A stretch of 64,000 bases of DNA from Saururus chinensis (GCA_035235625.1 CP141145.1:7378001-7442000); one strand, 5' to 3'; numbered from the stretch's first letter, positions 48,745 through 61,497 are shown. Numbers and translations are program-made. Notes: generated by a model from the letters alone, not told the origin.

Positions 48745-51700
48745 AATCACGCCCTGGCACTGCTCGACCCAAGCCGAACCCGGTCCAAGGGCTGGTCTAG
48801 TGCATGAGGGCGACGGTTTGAAAATGGTTAAAGAAATAGTGGAAGACGTATGCCCTAACCACGGGCGGTCTAATTAACGGAGTTACACACTACTTTGAGC
48901 AAGAGTAAATAGGTAGAACCAAAAGAGTTACTTATATTCTAAATTAAACAACAAATCTCAAACCCACATACTAACAATCTATAGCCACACACTTGGCTTA
49001 ACACAAGGTCTCAACAAAACAAAAGATAAAGTATATCATAAATCTAAAACAAGGACCATTCCACAAGGTTCTAACATCAAAACAAGATAAACGAAGAGAC
49101 ATGTAAAACTAGAAGCCTCCACGACAACTCCCAAGCTCCTCAGATCTTTCCTCATACAGAGGATCTTGTCTGTCTGCGTGTCACGCCACACAGCCCCAAA
49201 ACAAAACAAAGAAAGTGGGGTGAGTATAAAAACTCAGTAATGGTTTTACTACAACGGCCATAATAAGAAAACACAACGGCATGACAGTCTAGTAAATAAG
49301 ATCCACATTTGACCTGATACACTATTTTCTAATCATGCATTCTCATCACATAACCTAGTATAATAGTATCTCATTCACATATTTTCTTAACATGCATTCA
49401 TAACACATAAACTTGCATGATAGTGTCTCATTCACACACCTTCTAATCATGTATTCATAACACATAATCCTGCATAATAGTGTCTCATTCACACATTTTC
49501 TGATCATGCATTCATAATACATAAACCTGCATAATAGTGTCTCATTCACACATTTTTTGATCATACATTCATAACACATAAATATGCATAATAGTGTCTC
49601 ATTCACACACCTTCTAATCATGCATTTATAACACATAATCCTACATAATAGTGTCTCATTCACACATTTTCTGATCATACATTCATAACACATAAACCTG
49701 CATAATAGTGTCTCATTCACACATTTTCTGATCATACATTCATAACACATAAATATGCTCATTCACATATTTTCTGATCATGCATTCATAACACATAATC
49801 CTACATAATAGTGTCTCATTCACACATTTTCTGATCATACATTCATATCACATCAAACTCATTCACCCTGCACGACATCCGTGTCAAACACATGATACAC
49901 AATCGTGCATAAGATTCATAATAAACATGCATCAATACAAATGGTGAATGCCTCCATCAATGAATAAACACAAATATTACCACACAAGTAGGACATAGTC
50001 AAGGCCATGAAGGCAAGACACAGTCAAATTTCTACACAGGAAATGCAAGAGGGTCAGGGTTGTCAGCCCCTAAATCTGCTCACCCAGGACGATCCTGGCC
50101 AAGGATGTCCTATTCTCACACAGAGAATCTAGAGCAGGGGTGTTCACCCAGGGACATCTCCTGTGGTGGGGAGAGCCCAAATTCCCACACAGGGAACCCT
50201 AGAAGACATGGTAGCAGGATTACATGACATACCACTCTTGATTCTAAGGGTCCAGAAGACACTCATAATAATCTCAAATCCACAAGACAAGTACACAACT
50301 CGTCCCCACATAATTCCACTTCACAAGACTCAACCTGGGGGGTATCCATGTTCCACACATAAACTTAAATAAAAAACATATCCTTTCCGGCCAACCAAGT
50401 TCTGATTAATTCACCGAACGATTAATTTGGCACAGAATCTCAACCATTGCATACAATCGATTAATTCCGGTTAAACATCAGTAAAACTTCATCTATGAAT
50501 ATCGATCCATGATGCATGATAACATGATACATCTGTGAGCAAGACCTATGTGGGTTCCAACACATGGAACGTGCTCCTAATCAGTCCCCTCATGCATTAT
50601 AATCAAGGCATAATTAACTACAATTTTATAGTAGATTCCCCATATGTGTGTGTATTCATACATATCTAAGCACATGCCTAATGCTTGACATAAATTCATA
50701 AGATAATTTACACATGCTTGAACACATTCAAAACAATAATTCCCATTTGAAATTAAAACAAAATCCATCATAAAGTTAAATCCATCCATGTGAAATCGAA
50801 CATACACTCCCACAAACATAATTCTTCCACATATTAAGCCACAACATAATCACATCCATTACCCATAAGCCATCCTCATTATACGAGAACACATCTCACA
50901 ATTTTCCACATAATATCTCTTCTGGAAACATAATCTAATCATAAGAATTCCAACATTTAAAAGTACAAGGTACTTCAATATCAACATTCATAATTATCAA
51001 CATAATATGAGATGCCACATGACCACACTTAAACATATTCCATAAACTTCCATCATCAATTCTACACATCCAGTTGCTTAATTATATCATAATACACCTC
51101 CTATAACCATTAGAATAATCAAATAGAGTAAAACATTGAAATGAGCATAAGTTTCAAAAATAGCAAAAATTGCCGTATAGCCGTTCGATTGCTCTGCAAG
51201 GCCGTTCGATAGGCTAAACTGAAAATTTGCCAAAAATGTAGTCTTGCCGATCGATCACCCTGGTAGGCTGTTCGATCGCCAACAAAGCAATTTTGACCTT
51301 CTTCTTTATTTCAAAAATCAAAGCCAAAACACCATGAAAACACCTTCAAATCTTCATCCATGGTACCAAACATTATCAAAAACTCATCAAACCTTCCAAA
51401 ACACCAATCTAAACCATTCTAAAACAAAGCCCTAAGAAATCGAAGTGAAAGATTAACATTTACTAAGCCCACCATTAGAGCCTAAATCAAGTAAAACCCA
51501 CTTCAAATAATATCATAAAAATCGACACTTTTGCTACCCAAAGTTAAGATTGAAGAACCCATTACCTTTCTTTGTTGATTTGGGCTGGAATAAACCTTCA
51601 ATCTCCTCCAACACCTTCCAAAAACATGATTTTAAATTAACATACTAGTAATCTTGATTTAGCTTTGAAAAACCAAAAGTAAACATTAGATCTAGGGTTT

Positions 51701-52387
51701 TAGAAGCTTAAAAATGAGATTTTGAAGATTAAGGCTTGGAGAAGAGAGGTAAATCAGTAGTTTTATGCTTTCAAAATGGATTAAAACCATGATTGAAATC
51801 AAGATTAAGAATGGATTAAGAGAAAACCTTGGGTTTAGGCTTGATTAAAGAAGAACATACCTTAATCCCTTTCTAATTTGGGCCTAATTGGGGAATTAGG
51901 CCTTAATGACACTCTCCTAGCCTATTCCCAAATGGGAAATGGCTCAGCCCTTTCTATTTATAGTAGGGCTTGGGGTTCACTTAATGAACTAATGGGGTGT
52001 AAATAGAATTTTTGGCTAAAAATGGGTATTTTGATCATTTGAGCACTCATTAAATCTGAAAAAATTCTAAAAATTTTTGTATAAGCTTATGTCATTGTCT
52101 GGGTCAATTTGGTCTAAAAATCATAATTTTGTCGGTGGGGCCCACAAGGGGGTCCAGTTAAACCCTAATTTTCAAAAAATTAGTGAAAAATTAAAAAAAT
52201 ACCAGAAATTTAGAATTGACTAAAAACTACTTAAAACTCATAAATGTAGAGTTAGTTTTGCTTAAAATTTTTAGAAATCCCATTTATTTTTTGAAAACCA
52301 TAGAATTTAAATCAGAAAACGCTTAAACCACACAGTAACCAATAAATGACATTAAAATAAACAGGTTAAAAAGTGAGAGTCATTACA
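48745..52387 (-). repeat. 3' LTR of element D
   Basis: 3643 bp. Right end (LTR start on the minus strand) reads TGTAATGACTCTC next to the polypurine tract. The left end should be GGCGTGACA but reads GGCGTGATT, so the terminal CA is lost. Contains about nine copies of a 57-bp minisatellite at 49330-49860 and paired TTCGA words at 51185-51285. Confidence 0.9.
49330..49860. repeat. 57-bp minisatellite in the 3' LTR of D
   Basis: Units of 57 bp built on CATTCATAACACATAAAC, then CTGCATAATAGTGTC, then TCATTCACACATTTTCTGATC. As 57 is divisible by three, the minus strand stays open as a 19-residue repeat (MCYECMIRKCVNETLLC). There is no evidence that it is translated. Fewer copies are in the other LTR (57650-57970). 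Confidence 0.88.
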
Positions 52388-52400
52388 TCCTCCCCCTCTT
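52388..52400 (-). other. polypurine tract of element D
   Basis: On the minus strand AAGAGGGGGAGGA lies directly before the TGTAATGAC start of the 3' LTR. This is the exact position required for plus-strand priming in reverse transcription. Confidence 0.85.
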
Positions 52401-52425
52401 AGGAATTTTGGTCCCCCAAAATTCG

Positions 52426-52752
52426 CTAGAGGTCAACGATTAAAAGATGAGGGTACTTCTTTTTGGTCTCATCCTCTGTTTCTGACGTTGCTTCCTCGAC
52501 TTCGTGATTCCTCCACAACACCTTCATGAGTGGGATAGCCTTTTGCCAAAGTACCTTCTCCTTACAATGAAGAATCTGGATAGGTACCTCCTCGTAATAA
52601 AGATTCTCCTGGAGCTCCAATGGCTTGAATTCTAAGACATGAGTAGGATCCGGCGCATACTTCCGAAGAAGTGAGGCATGGAATACATTATGGATATCGG
52701 CCAAACGGGGTAGAAGTGCTACTCGATAGGCTGTGGCGCCTATCCACTCCAA
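52426..52752 (-). pseudogene. element D chromodomain / pol C-terminus
   Basis: Open 108 codons with the integrase tail (ATAYRVALLP, IHNVFHASLLRKY) and then a chromodomain-like segment (VLWQKAIPLMKVLWRNH, then VEEATSETEDE). These are the features of plant chromovirus pol C-termini. It is preceded by frameshifts, so it is not joined to an intact integrase. Confidence 0.88.
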
Positions 52753-53059
52753 GATCTCAAATGGCCTGATAAAATGAGATTACAACTTCCCCCATTGCCC
52801 GAATCGAACAACACAGCGAGTCAGAGAGATCTTAAGGAACACATGGTCGCCAACACTAAACTCCAACTCCCGCCTTCTCCTATTGGCATAACTCTTCTGA
52901 AAGCTCTGAGTTGTCTGCAACCTCTCCCAAATGAGGCGTATCTTCTCAACTGACTGCTAGATAAGAACTGGGCCAGTGAGAAGGTGCTCCCCAACCTCGC
53001 TCCAACACAGAGGTGATCCGCAAGGATGCTAGTAAAGCACCTCAAAGGGTGTCATCCGG

Positions 53060-53917
53060 ATGCTTGCTTGGTAACTATTGTTATAGGCGAACTCAACCAG
53101 CGGCAAATGTTACTCCCAACTTCCTTTCCACTTGAGGATACATGCTCAGAGCATGTCCTCAAGCGTCTGGATGGTCCTTTCAGACTGTCCGTCCGTTTGC
53201 GAGTGATAGGCGGAGCTGAGATGTAGAGATGTGCCCAAAGCACCCTAAAAGCTCTGCCAAAACCTTGAAGTGAACCGTGGGTCACAGTCAGAGACGAAAG
53301 ATATAGGAATCCCGTGTAACCGCACGACCTCCCTCATATATAGAGCAGCCAAGGCATCCAAAGGAGTAGTCATTTTGATCGCAAAGAAATGAACAGACTT
53401 CGTAAGTTGGTCAACAATCACCCAAACCGCATCATTACCACCCGGCGACCGTGGCAATCTAGAAATGAAATCCATGGTGATGTGCTCCCACTTCCACTCC
53501 GGAATTGGAAGTGGTTGTAGTAAGCCACTTGGATGCCAGTGCTCTGCCTTGACTTGCTGGCACACAAGGCATTTGGACACGTAGATCACAATGTCCTTCT
53601 TCATCTCCTTCCACCAAAAATGTCCTCTTCACGTCGTGGTACATCTTTGTTCCTCCAGGGTGGATAGAGAACTTAGAATGGTGTACCTCCGATAGGATAT
53701 GCTCTCTCAACATGACGAAGTTCAGCACACACCACCAACCCTTATACACCAAACTCCCATAGGCCTTTTCCTCGAAGCCCAACACTGCCTTCTCCATTAG
53801 CTTGGCCTTAAGAGCTATAGTCTCTTCATCACTTTTCTTAGCCTCAACCACATCATCCACCACACTAGAGCTAATAGAGAGGTTAGCAAACCAACTCTGT
53901 GTGTCCTCCAAAGTCAA
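53060..53917 (-). pseudogene. element D integrase
   Basis: Two overlapping minus-strand frames (53459-53917 and 53245-53604) hold the zinc-binding region (EVHHS, IHPGGTKMYHD) and catalytic core. Visible core motifs are ITMDFISRLP (first Asp), VIVDQLTKSVHF and FVSDCDPRFTS (second Asp region). The third catalytic Glu is degraded in the stretch below 53250. A frameshift near 53600 separates the parts. Confidence 0.88.
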
Positions 53918-53989
53918 CTCTGGCCTTAGCTCAATGGCGTCTTCATAAAGGAGTCACTCACGAACTCGTATGCAAGCAATTGTAGTGGC

Positions 53990-54367
53990 TCATTTTTTAC
54001 TCAAAGCATCCACCACCACATTCGCTTTACCGTGATGATACAATATTGTGAAGTCATAGTCCTTCAAGAATTCTAGCCACCTCCTTTGCCTCATATTAAG
54101 ATCTCTCTGAGTGAATAAGTACTTCCAACTCTTGTGATCAATGAATACCTCAAACTTTTCACCATGGAGATAGTGCCACCAAATCTTCAATGCAAAGACT
54201 ACGGCCGCTAACTCCAAGTCATGAGTGCGGTAATTTCGCTCGTGCACTCTAAGCTGTCGAGATGCATAAGCCACCACTCTCCCATGCTGTATGAGTACAC
54301 AACCTAAGCTACTAAGTGAAGCATCACTATAGACCACATATACACCACTCCCGGAAGGCAAAGTCAA
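53990..54367 (-). pseudogene. element D RNase H
   Basis: One open stretch of 125 codons with VVYSDASL (catalytic Asp), [49 protein letters not shown] and [13 protein letters not shown]. This is the best-preserved domain of the element. It ends at a stop where the linker to integrase should continue. Confidence 0.9.
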
Positions 54368-54429
54368 GACCGGAGCTCAAGTCAACCTCTTCTTCAATTC
54401 TTGAAAACTCTCTTCACAAGCTGAGTTCC

Positions 54430-55270
54430 ACTCAAACTTCTCATTTTTCCTTGTCAACTTGGTCATAGGGCTTGCAACGCTGGAGAAACCCTCAATGAAA
54501 TGGCGGTAGTACCCGGCAAGTCGCAAACCTCTGATGCACTCTTCGGTTGCTCCCACTTCAACACATCTTCAACTTTCGAGGGATCAACCGCCACACCGTC
54601 TCTCAATATCACATGACAAGGAATTGCACCTTCTTGAGCCAAAATTTACACTTGTCAAACTTTGCAAAGAGTTGATGCTCCCGTAAAGTTTGCAAGACAA
54701 TCCTCAAATGTGCTTCATGTTCTTCCTCATTGGACGAATAGATCAAAATATCATCCACAAATATAATCACAAACTAATCAAGATAAGGCCAAAAGACTCG
54801 GTTCATCAAGTCCATAAATGAGGCTAGTGCATTAGTAAGACCAAAAGACATCACTAAGAACTCATAATGCCCATATCGGGTATGGAAAGTCATCTTCACC
54901 ACATCATCAAGACGGATCCAAAGTTGGTGATAACCTAATCTCAAATCAAACTTAGAGAAGACCTGAGCCTGCTACAATTGATCAAACAAATCATCAATTC
55001 TAGGTAAAGGGTACTTGTTCTTGATGGTTACCTGATTAAGCATTCGGTAGTCTATACACAACCATAGAGAACCATCCTTCTTGTGAACAAATAAAACCGA
55101 CGCACCCCAAGGAGATACACTCGGCCTAATATGCCCCTTATCCATAAGATCCTGCAGCTGAGCCTTAAGCTCTTTAAGCTAGGCTAGAGCCATACGATAG
55201 GGAGCCTTAGAAATAGGAGTAGTGCCTAGAATAAGATTAATACAAAACTCTATCTCCCTCTCCGGTGGCA
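54430..55270 (-). pseudogene. element D reverse transcriptase
   Basis: Broken minus-strand frame. It retains the DKGHIRPS segment, [16 protein letters not shown], a FSKFDL-type motif, [13 protein letters not shown] and the active-site core FVDDILIYS at about 54725-54760. In-frame stops occur, for example one just before the FVDD box (about 54777) and one before the QAQVFSKF segment. Inactive. Confidence 0.85.
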
Positions 55271-55277
55271 AACCAGT

Positions 55278-55790
55278 CTAGTCACTAGGGAAGACATGAG
55301 AAAATTCCACCACAACACGAACGGAATCCAAAGAAGGTAACTCCATGTTCAACCCCATAACACTAGCAAGGAAAGCCTCACATCCCCTATCGATCCACTT
55401 TTTGGCTTTGAAGGATGAGGCCAAAAACTTGCCACTAGGACGTTTCATCCCTTGGAAGATAAAAAGCTTAGCTCTTGGCAACTCAAATTTCACCTTCCTC
55501 CCTCGGCAGTCTACATGCACATGGAACTTGGATATCAAATTCATGCTTAAGATCACATCAAAGTCAATCGTAGGTAGTAGAATCAAATCCACATGCAACA
55601 CATGCCCATCAATCACCATAGGAATCATCTTCACATACTCCTCTGCCCGCAGAGAGGACGAAGGCATAGACACACGTAACAGAACATGCAACAACTTAAA
55701 ATTAACACCCATCTCATTAGCAAAACTTGGGGAGATAAAAGAGTGGGAAGAGCCAGTGTCAAACAATATTCAAGCATAGTGGGAGGCGAT
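55278..55790 (-). pseudogene. element D aspartic protease and linker
   Basis: FDTGSSHSFIS carries the retroviral-type aspartic protease DTG. It is followed by about 130 codons of linker ending in the ELPSLDSVRVVVEFSHVFPSD segment that precedes RT. A stop after the SHVFPSD segment breaks the link to RT. Confidence 0.88.
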
Positions 55791-55929
55791 AAGGATTGTA
55801 CCTTCCACCATGCCATAAGAGTTGGCCGCCTCCTGCGCCGAAATAGCAAAGACTCTACCATCGTTAGCCGGCTTCTTCCCCTTAGCATCTTGCTGCCCGG
55901 TAGGTGGTCTAGCATGTGGCCTCGCCTAA

Positions 55930-56860
55930 GGTGCTCCCTGCTGCCTAGGACTAGAGTTAAACATCACCGGAGGACGTCTCTGAGCACGGTTAGCTCTCTG
56001 AGGACAGTCATTACCATAGTGCCCCTTCTGCCGGCAATCAAAACAAGTCACATTAGCACAGCGGTCATGAGGGTCCTACTGCACCTACTTAGTGTTATGC
56101 CTCGCATGACGGACATCTCGCCGCTTATGGTCTTGGCGGTTACGGTTGTCCTCTGGCCTCGGCCTCTTAGGCTGCTGCTGCTGCCCTCTCTTTAGCATAT
56201 AGTCATCCAAATCCCACTCCACAACAATGGCTGTCTCAAGTACCTTAGCTAGGGTCTTGTGTCTAAAGGGCACAACTCGGCCTTTGATGAAAGGCTTCAG
56301 ACCATCCTCGAACTTGCGTGCCCACTCATACTCGTCACTGAAGAAATGAGGAGAAAAGTGCTCAAGATCCACAAATCGGGTCTCATAAGCCAAGACTGTC
56401 ATCGAACCTTGCTGAAGGTTGAGAAATTCCTTCTTCTCCTCCCGAACATGAAAAGGGAAGTACTTGTCATTAAAGGCAGACAAGAACTCCTCCCATGGAA
56501 TGTCCACATGGCTATGGAATCTCTGACGCTCCATTGACAACCACCACCTCTGAGCCTCGCCCTCAAATGTGAAGACTGCAAGTTAAGTCTTCTCCTCGTC
56601 AGGGCAACATCGAGCACTGAAAATCTTCTCCATGTGAAGCCTCCAATTATTCATCTCCGAAGTATCCAACCCACCCTTGAAGCTAGGAGGGTTAAGCTTC
56701 TTGAATCCCTCAAGTGAGAGAGACTCAAATTCACTACTACTCGCATGCTTAGCCTAAACCACCTATGTCAACCCCTCAATGGCGGTCAACACATCATCCA
56801 CTCTCGGGTCTCTAGCACCGCGATGGTTATTAGCGCCTACCTGATTAGAGCCAGCTATCT
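55930..56860 (-). pseudogene. element D gag
   Basis: The longest open part (56085-56540) matches the retrotransposon Gag core: WEEFLSAFNDKYFP, LNLQQGSMTVLAYETRF and FEDGLKPFIKGRV. A CCHC zinc knuckle (CFDCRQKGHYGNDC) follows at about 56005-56050. Stops occur near 56584, near 56752 and between the core and the knuckle (near 56083). It is preceded by the leader that runs to the PBS. Confidence 0.88.
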
Positions 56861-57056
56861 ACACAACAACCAGACATTAATCATACAGCCTAATAACCCA
56901 AAGTTACACAACCAAACAAGCAAAAAACACACAAACAAGCAAGCAAGCAACATTCAAGACAAACAACTAACAGAATTCACATCCCTTGATCATCTCACAA
57001 CCCTTTATACCATAAGACTTGTCACCCAAAACTCATTTACTCTTGGACAAAGAGAT

Positions 57057-57068
57057 GTTTCAATACCA
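57057..57068 (-). other. probable primer binding site of element D
   Basis: On the minus strand TGGTATTGAAAC lies 7 nt inside the end of the 5' LTR (TGACA). It shares TGGTAT with the initiator-Met PBS (TGGTATCAGAGC) and then diverges. The position is right; the identity is inferred. Confidence 0.5.
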
Positions 57069-57649
57069 AAAATTTTGTCACGCCCCGACACTGCTCGACC
57101 CAATCCGAACCCGGTCCAAGGGCCGGTCTAGTGCATGGTGGCAACAGTTTGAAAATGGTTAAAGAAATAGCGAAAGACTTATGCCCTAACCACAGGTGGT
57201 CTAATTAACAGAGTTACGCACTACTTTGAGCAAGAGTAAATAGGTAGAACCAAAAGAGTTACTTATATTCTAAATTAAACCACAAATCTCAAACCCACAT
57301 ACTAACAATCTATAGCCACACACTTGGCTTAACATAAGGTCTCAACAAAACAAAAAATAAAGTATATCACAAATCTAAAACAAGGACCATTCCACAAGGT
57401 TCTAACATCAAAACAAGATAAACGAAGAGACATGTAAAACTAGAAGCCTCCACGACTACTCCCAAGCTCCTCGGATCTATCCTCATACAGAGGATCCTGT
57501 CTGTTTGCGTGTCACGCCACGCAACCCCAAAACAAAACAAGGAAAATGAGGTAAGTATAAAAACTCAGTAATGGTTTTACTACAACGGAAATAATCAGAA
57601 AACACAATGGCATGACAGTCTAGTAAATAAGATCCACATTTGACCTGAT

Positions 57650-57970
57650 ACACTATTTTCTGATCAGGCATTCTCATCAGATAAACCTATATAATAGTAT
57701 CTCATTCACATATTTTTTGAACATGCATTCATAACACATAAACCTACATAATAGTGTCTCATTCACACACCTTCTCATCATGAATTCATAACACATAATC
57801 CTGCATAATAGTGTCTCATTCACACATTTTTTTATCATGCATTCATAACACATAAATCTGCATAATAGTGTGTCATTCACACATTTGCTGATCATGTATT
57901 CACTACACATAATCCTGCATAATAGTGTTTCATTCACATATTTTCTGATCATACATTCATATCACATCAA
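57650..57970. repeat. 57-bp minisatellite in the 5' LTR of D
   Basis: About five copies of the same unit found at 49330-49860. The lower copy number here accounts for most of the length difference between the two LTRs. Confidence 0.85.
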
Positions 57971-58338
57971 ACTCATTCGCCCTACATGACAACCGTGTCA
58001 AACACATGATACACAATCATGCATAGGATTCATAATAGACATGCATAAATACTAATGGTGAATGCCTCCATCGAGTAATACAAATATTGCCACAGAGGCA
58101 AGACATGGTCAAGGCCACGAAAGCAAGACATGGTCAAATTTCCACACAGGAAATGTAAGAAGGGAAGGGTTGTTAGCCCCTAAATCTGCTTGCCCTGGAC
58201 GATCCTAGCCAAGGATGTATCATTCTTACACAGAGAATCTAGAGCAGGGGTGTTCGCCCAGGGACATCTCCTACGGTGGGGAGAGCTTGAATTCCCACAC
58301 AGGGAACCCTAGAACACGTGGTAGTGGGTACACATAGC

Positions 58339-59771
58339 TAATAAGTATGAAATATATATCTATTTTATATGCCTTTTTACCTTATTTGCTAGTATATATT
58401 AGGTTAATTTAGAGTTAGTTATAGTTTATTTAGATTAAGATAGATATTAGTACTTTAGTTTAATTATTAATTAATTTTGTAGTTATTAGTAGTTTAGATA
58501 TGTATTTAAATCAAATTGGAATTTTAATTATATTCTACATGTCTAAAATATGATATTTTATGTTTTGTAGGTAAAATACGCTTATCGAGGTACTTGGACG
58601 ATGTTTAGAATAGTTCAAAATAGTCTTGCCATGCTTTAAAGTGATTTGGACAACTTTTTGGAGTTATAAACAAGTTAGAAATTAATATAGACATGAAGAA
58701 AAACTTAATGAACAGAATATGGAATGTCCAGAAAAATTGTTTGGATTGCAGAAACACTATAGCCGTTCGAATGGGGCGCAGGGCGTTCGAACGAGATAAC
58801 GTAATTTTGAAGAAAAACTCAGTTCAAGCGTTTGAACGGGCATGCAGGGTGTTCGAATGGCATAACGCGCAATTTCCTTGTTTGACCCAAATTTCAATCC
58901 TTTTCATATTGGACTTCTTCCTATGGAACTTATGCCTATAAAAAGACATATTTGGCTCAAAATTGGGGGATTCTAGTAGATTTTATGAAGAGAAAAAGAA
59001 AGAAGAAGATGGAAGAGAACTCAAAGCTTTTGATGGAGATTTAAGTGCTTTCTTCTACCATGGAGGGCTAGACTTTTCTTTTACTTAGGAGTTGATGAAG
59101 CTATAGATAAGTTTCAGTTTCTTTTCTTTTTAATTTAGATCTCAGTTGTGAATGATGACAATTGTATGATATGGATTTCCTTTTTAATGGAAGAGCTTTT
59201 AATGTTTATTCAAGTCTATGTTGATTTATTGTCATGTAGATGATAGATTGATATGGTTTTGATATTTGCATCAATTCTAATTTCTGTGATTTAGATGAGA
59301 TGGTCATATAATAGTTTTAATGTTCAGATAATTAATGACTTGGATGAGTTATACTAAGATTAGACGGGTTATGCCTATAGCCAGATTTAGTGTAGATGAT
59401 TCGTGCTATTGTCGAAGATAGTTCATGACACGGAATTTAATTAATGATTCTTTCTGAAGTAATTCTAGCTTGTAGCTGAGAATATTTGTTCATATTCACA
59501 CTAGATTTAGATTAAAAGTTAAGGAATTGTTATGGTTCTATAGTGGATTTAATTTCCTAAGTAAATTCCATCATATTTATCTCTTATTTTTAAACTAGTT
59601 GATTCCTTTACTTTGCTTAATTTAAGTTTAAGTTCTTTCTAGTTTATAATCAGCAAATTCCTCTTTAGATTTAGTAATAATTCATCCGCCCCTGAGGTTC
59701 GACAACCCTTAAATATTTATCCTAGTACAATTACCTTGTACACTTGCAAAGGGTTTAATTATAAATGATCA
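58339..59771 (+). mobile_element. solo LTR of a Tat/Athila-like element nested in the 5' LTR of D
   Basis: Flanked by a 5-bp TSD, ATAGC (58334-58338 and 59772-59776). The empty site is seen in the other LTR of D as a single ATGAC at about 50233-50237. It starts TAATAAG (TG mutated to TA) and ends TGATCA. A TATA box (CTATAAAAAG) is near 58936-58945. The end has CCGCCCCTGAGGTTCGACA and CTTGTACACTTGCAAAGGG, the phrase typical of the 3' end of Tat/Athila-type LTRs. Length is 1433 bp; no internal domain. Confidence 0.88.
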
Positions 59772-61497
59772 ATAGCATGCCACTCTGGATTCTCAAGGTC
59801 TAGATGACACTCATAATAATCTCAAATCCACAAGATAAGTACACAACTCGTCCCCACATAATTCCATTTCACTAGACTCAACCTGGGGAGTATACATGTT
59901 CCACATAGAAACATAAATCGAAAACATGTCCTTTCAGATGAACCAAGTTCCGATTAACTCACCGAGCGATTAATCCGGCACGCAATCTCAACCATTGCAT
60001 ACAATTGATTACTTCCGGTTAAACATTGGTTAAACTTTGTCCATGAATACCAATCTATGATGCATGATAACATGATACATTCATGAGCAAGACCTACATG
60101 GGTTCTAACACATGGAACGTGCTCCCAATCAGTCCCCTCATGCATCATAATCAAGGCATAAGTAACTACAATTTCATAGGATTCCCCATACGTGTGTGTA
60201 TTCATGCATATCTAAGCATATGCCCAATGCTTGACATAAACTCAAGACAATTTACACATGCTTGAACACATTCAAAACAATGATATCCAACTGAAATCAA
60301 AACAAAATCCACCATAAAGCTTAAATTCATCCATGTGAAATCGAACATATACTCCCACAAACATGATTCTTCCACACATTAAGCCACAACATAATCACAT
60401 CCATTACCCATAAACCATCCTCATTATAAGAGAACGCATCTCACAATTTTCCACATAATATCCTTGCTGGAAACATAATCTAATCATAAGAATTCCAACA
60501 TTCAAAAGTTCAAGGTACTTCAATATCAACTGCATAATTATCAACATAATATGAGATGCCACATGACTACACTTAAACATATTCCATAAACTTCCATCAT
60601 CAATTCTACACATCCAGTAGCTTAATTATATCATAATATACCTCCCATAACCATTAGAATCATCAAATAGAGTAAAACATTGAAATGAGCATAAGTTTCA
60701 AAAATAGCAAAAATTTTCGTGTAGTCGTTCGATTGCTCTGCAAGGCCGTTCGATAGGCTAAATTAAAAATTTGCCAAAAATGTAGTCTTGCCGATCGATC
60801 ACCCTGGTAGGCTGTTCGATCGCCAACAAAGCAGTTTTGACCTTCTTCTTTATTTCAAAAATCAAAGCCAAAACACCATGAAAACACCTTCAAATCTTCA
60901 TCCATGGTACCAAACATTATCAAAAACTCATCAAACCTTCCAAAACACCAATCTAAACCATTCTAAAACAAAGCCCTAAGAAATCGAAGTGAAAGATTAA
61001 CATTTACTAAGCCCACCATTAGAGCCTAAATCAAGTAAAACCCACTTCAAATAATATCATAAAAATCGACACTTTTGCTACCCAAAGTTAAGATTGAAGA
61101 ACCCATTACCTTTCTTTGTTGATTTGGGCTGGAATAAACCTTCAATCTCCTTCAACACCTTCCAAAAACATGATTTTAAATTAACATACTAGTAATCTTG
61201 ATTTAGCTTTGAAAAACCAAAAGTAAACATTAGATCTAGGGTTTTAGAAGCTTAAAAATGAGATTTTGAAGATTAAGGCTTGGAGAAGAGAGGTAAATCA
61301 GTAGTTTTATGCTTTCAAAATGGATTAAAACCATGATTAAAATCAAGATTAAGAATGGATTAAGAGAAAACCTTGGGTTTAGGCTTGATTAAAGAAGAAC
61401 ATACCTTAATCCCTTTCTAATTTGGGCCTAATTGGGGAATTAGGCCTTAATGACACTCTCCTAGCCTATTCCCAAATGGGAAATGGCTCAGCCCTTT

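Noticed and set aside
49355..49762. Minus-strand Cys-rich repeat protein of 135 codons, and a similar one at 57677-57952
   Set aside because: It is the 57-bp LTR minisatellite read in an open frame. It lies in LTR DNA and is broken in the other members.
49330..49860. Regular repeats that could suggest a CRISPR-like array
   Set aside because: Units are contiguous 57-bp tandem copies with no unique spacers, in a plant LTR.
51244..51435. Identical 63-codon plus-strand frames at 51244 and 60788
   Set aside because: They lie at the same place in the two LTRs of D, so identity reflects LTR homology, not a conserved gene.
55345..56195. Plus-strand open frames of 144 and 169 codons across the D gag/protease region
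   Set aside because: Antisense shadows of the minus-strand protease and gag, which carry the recognisable motifs.
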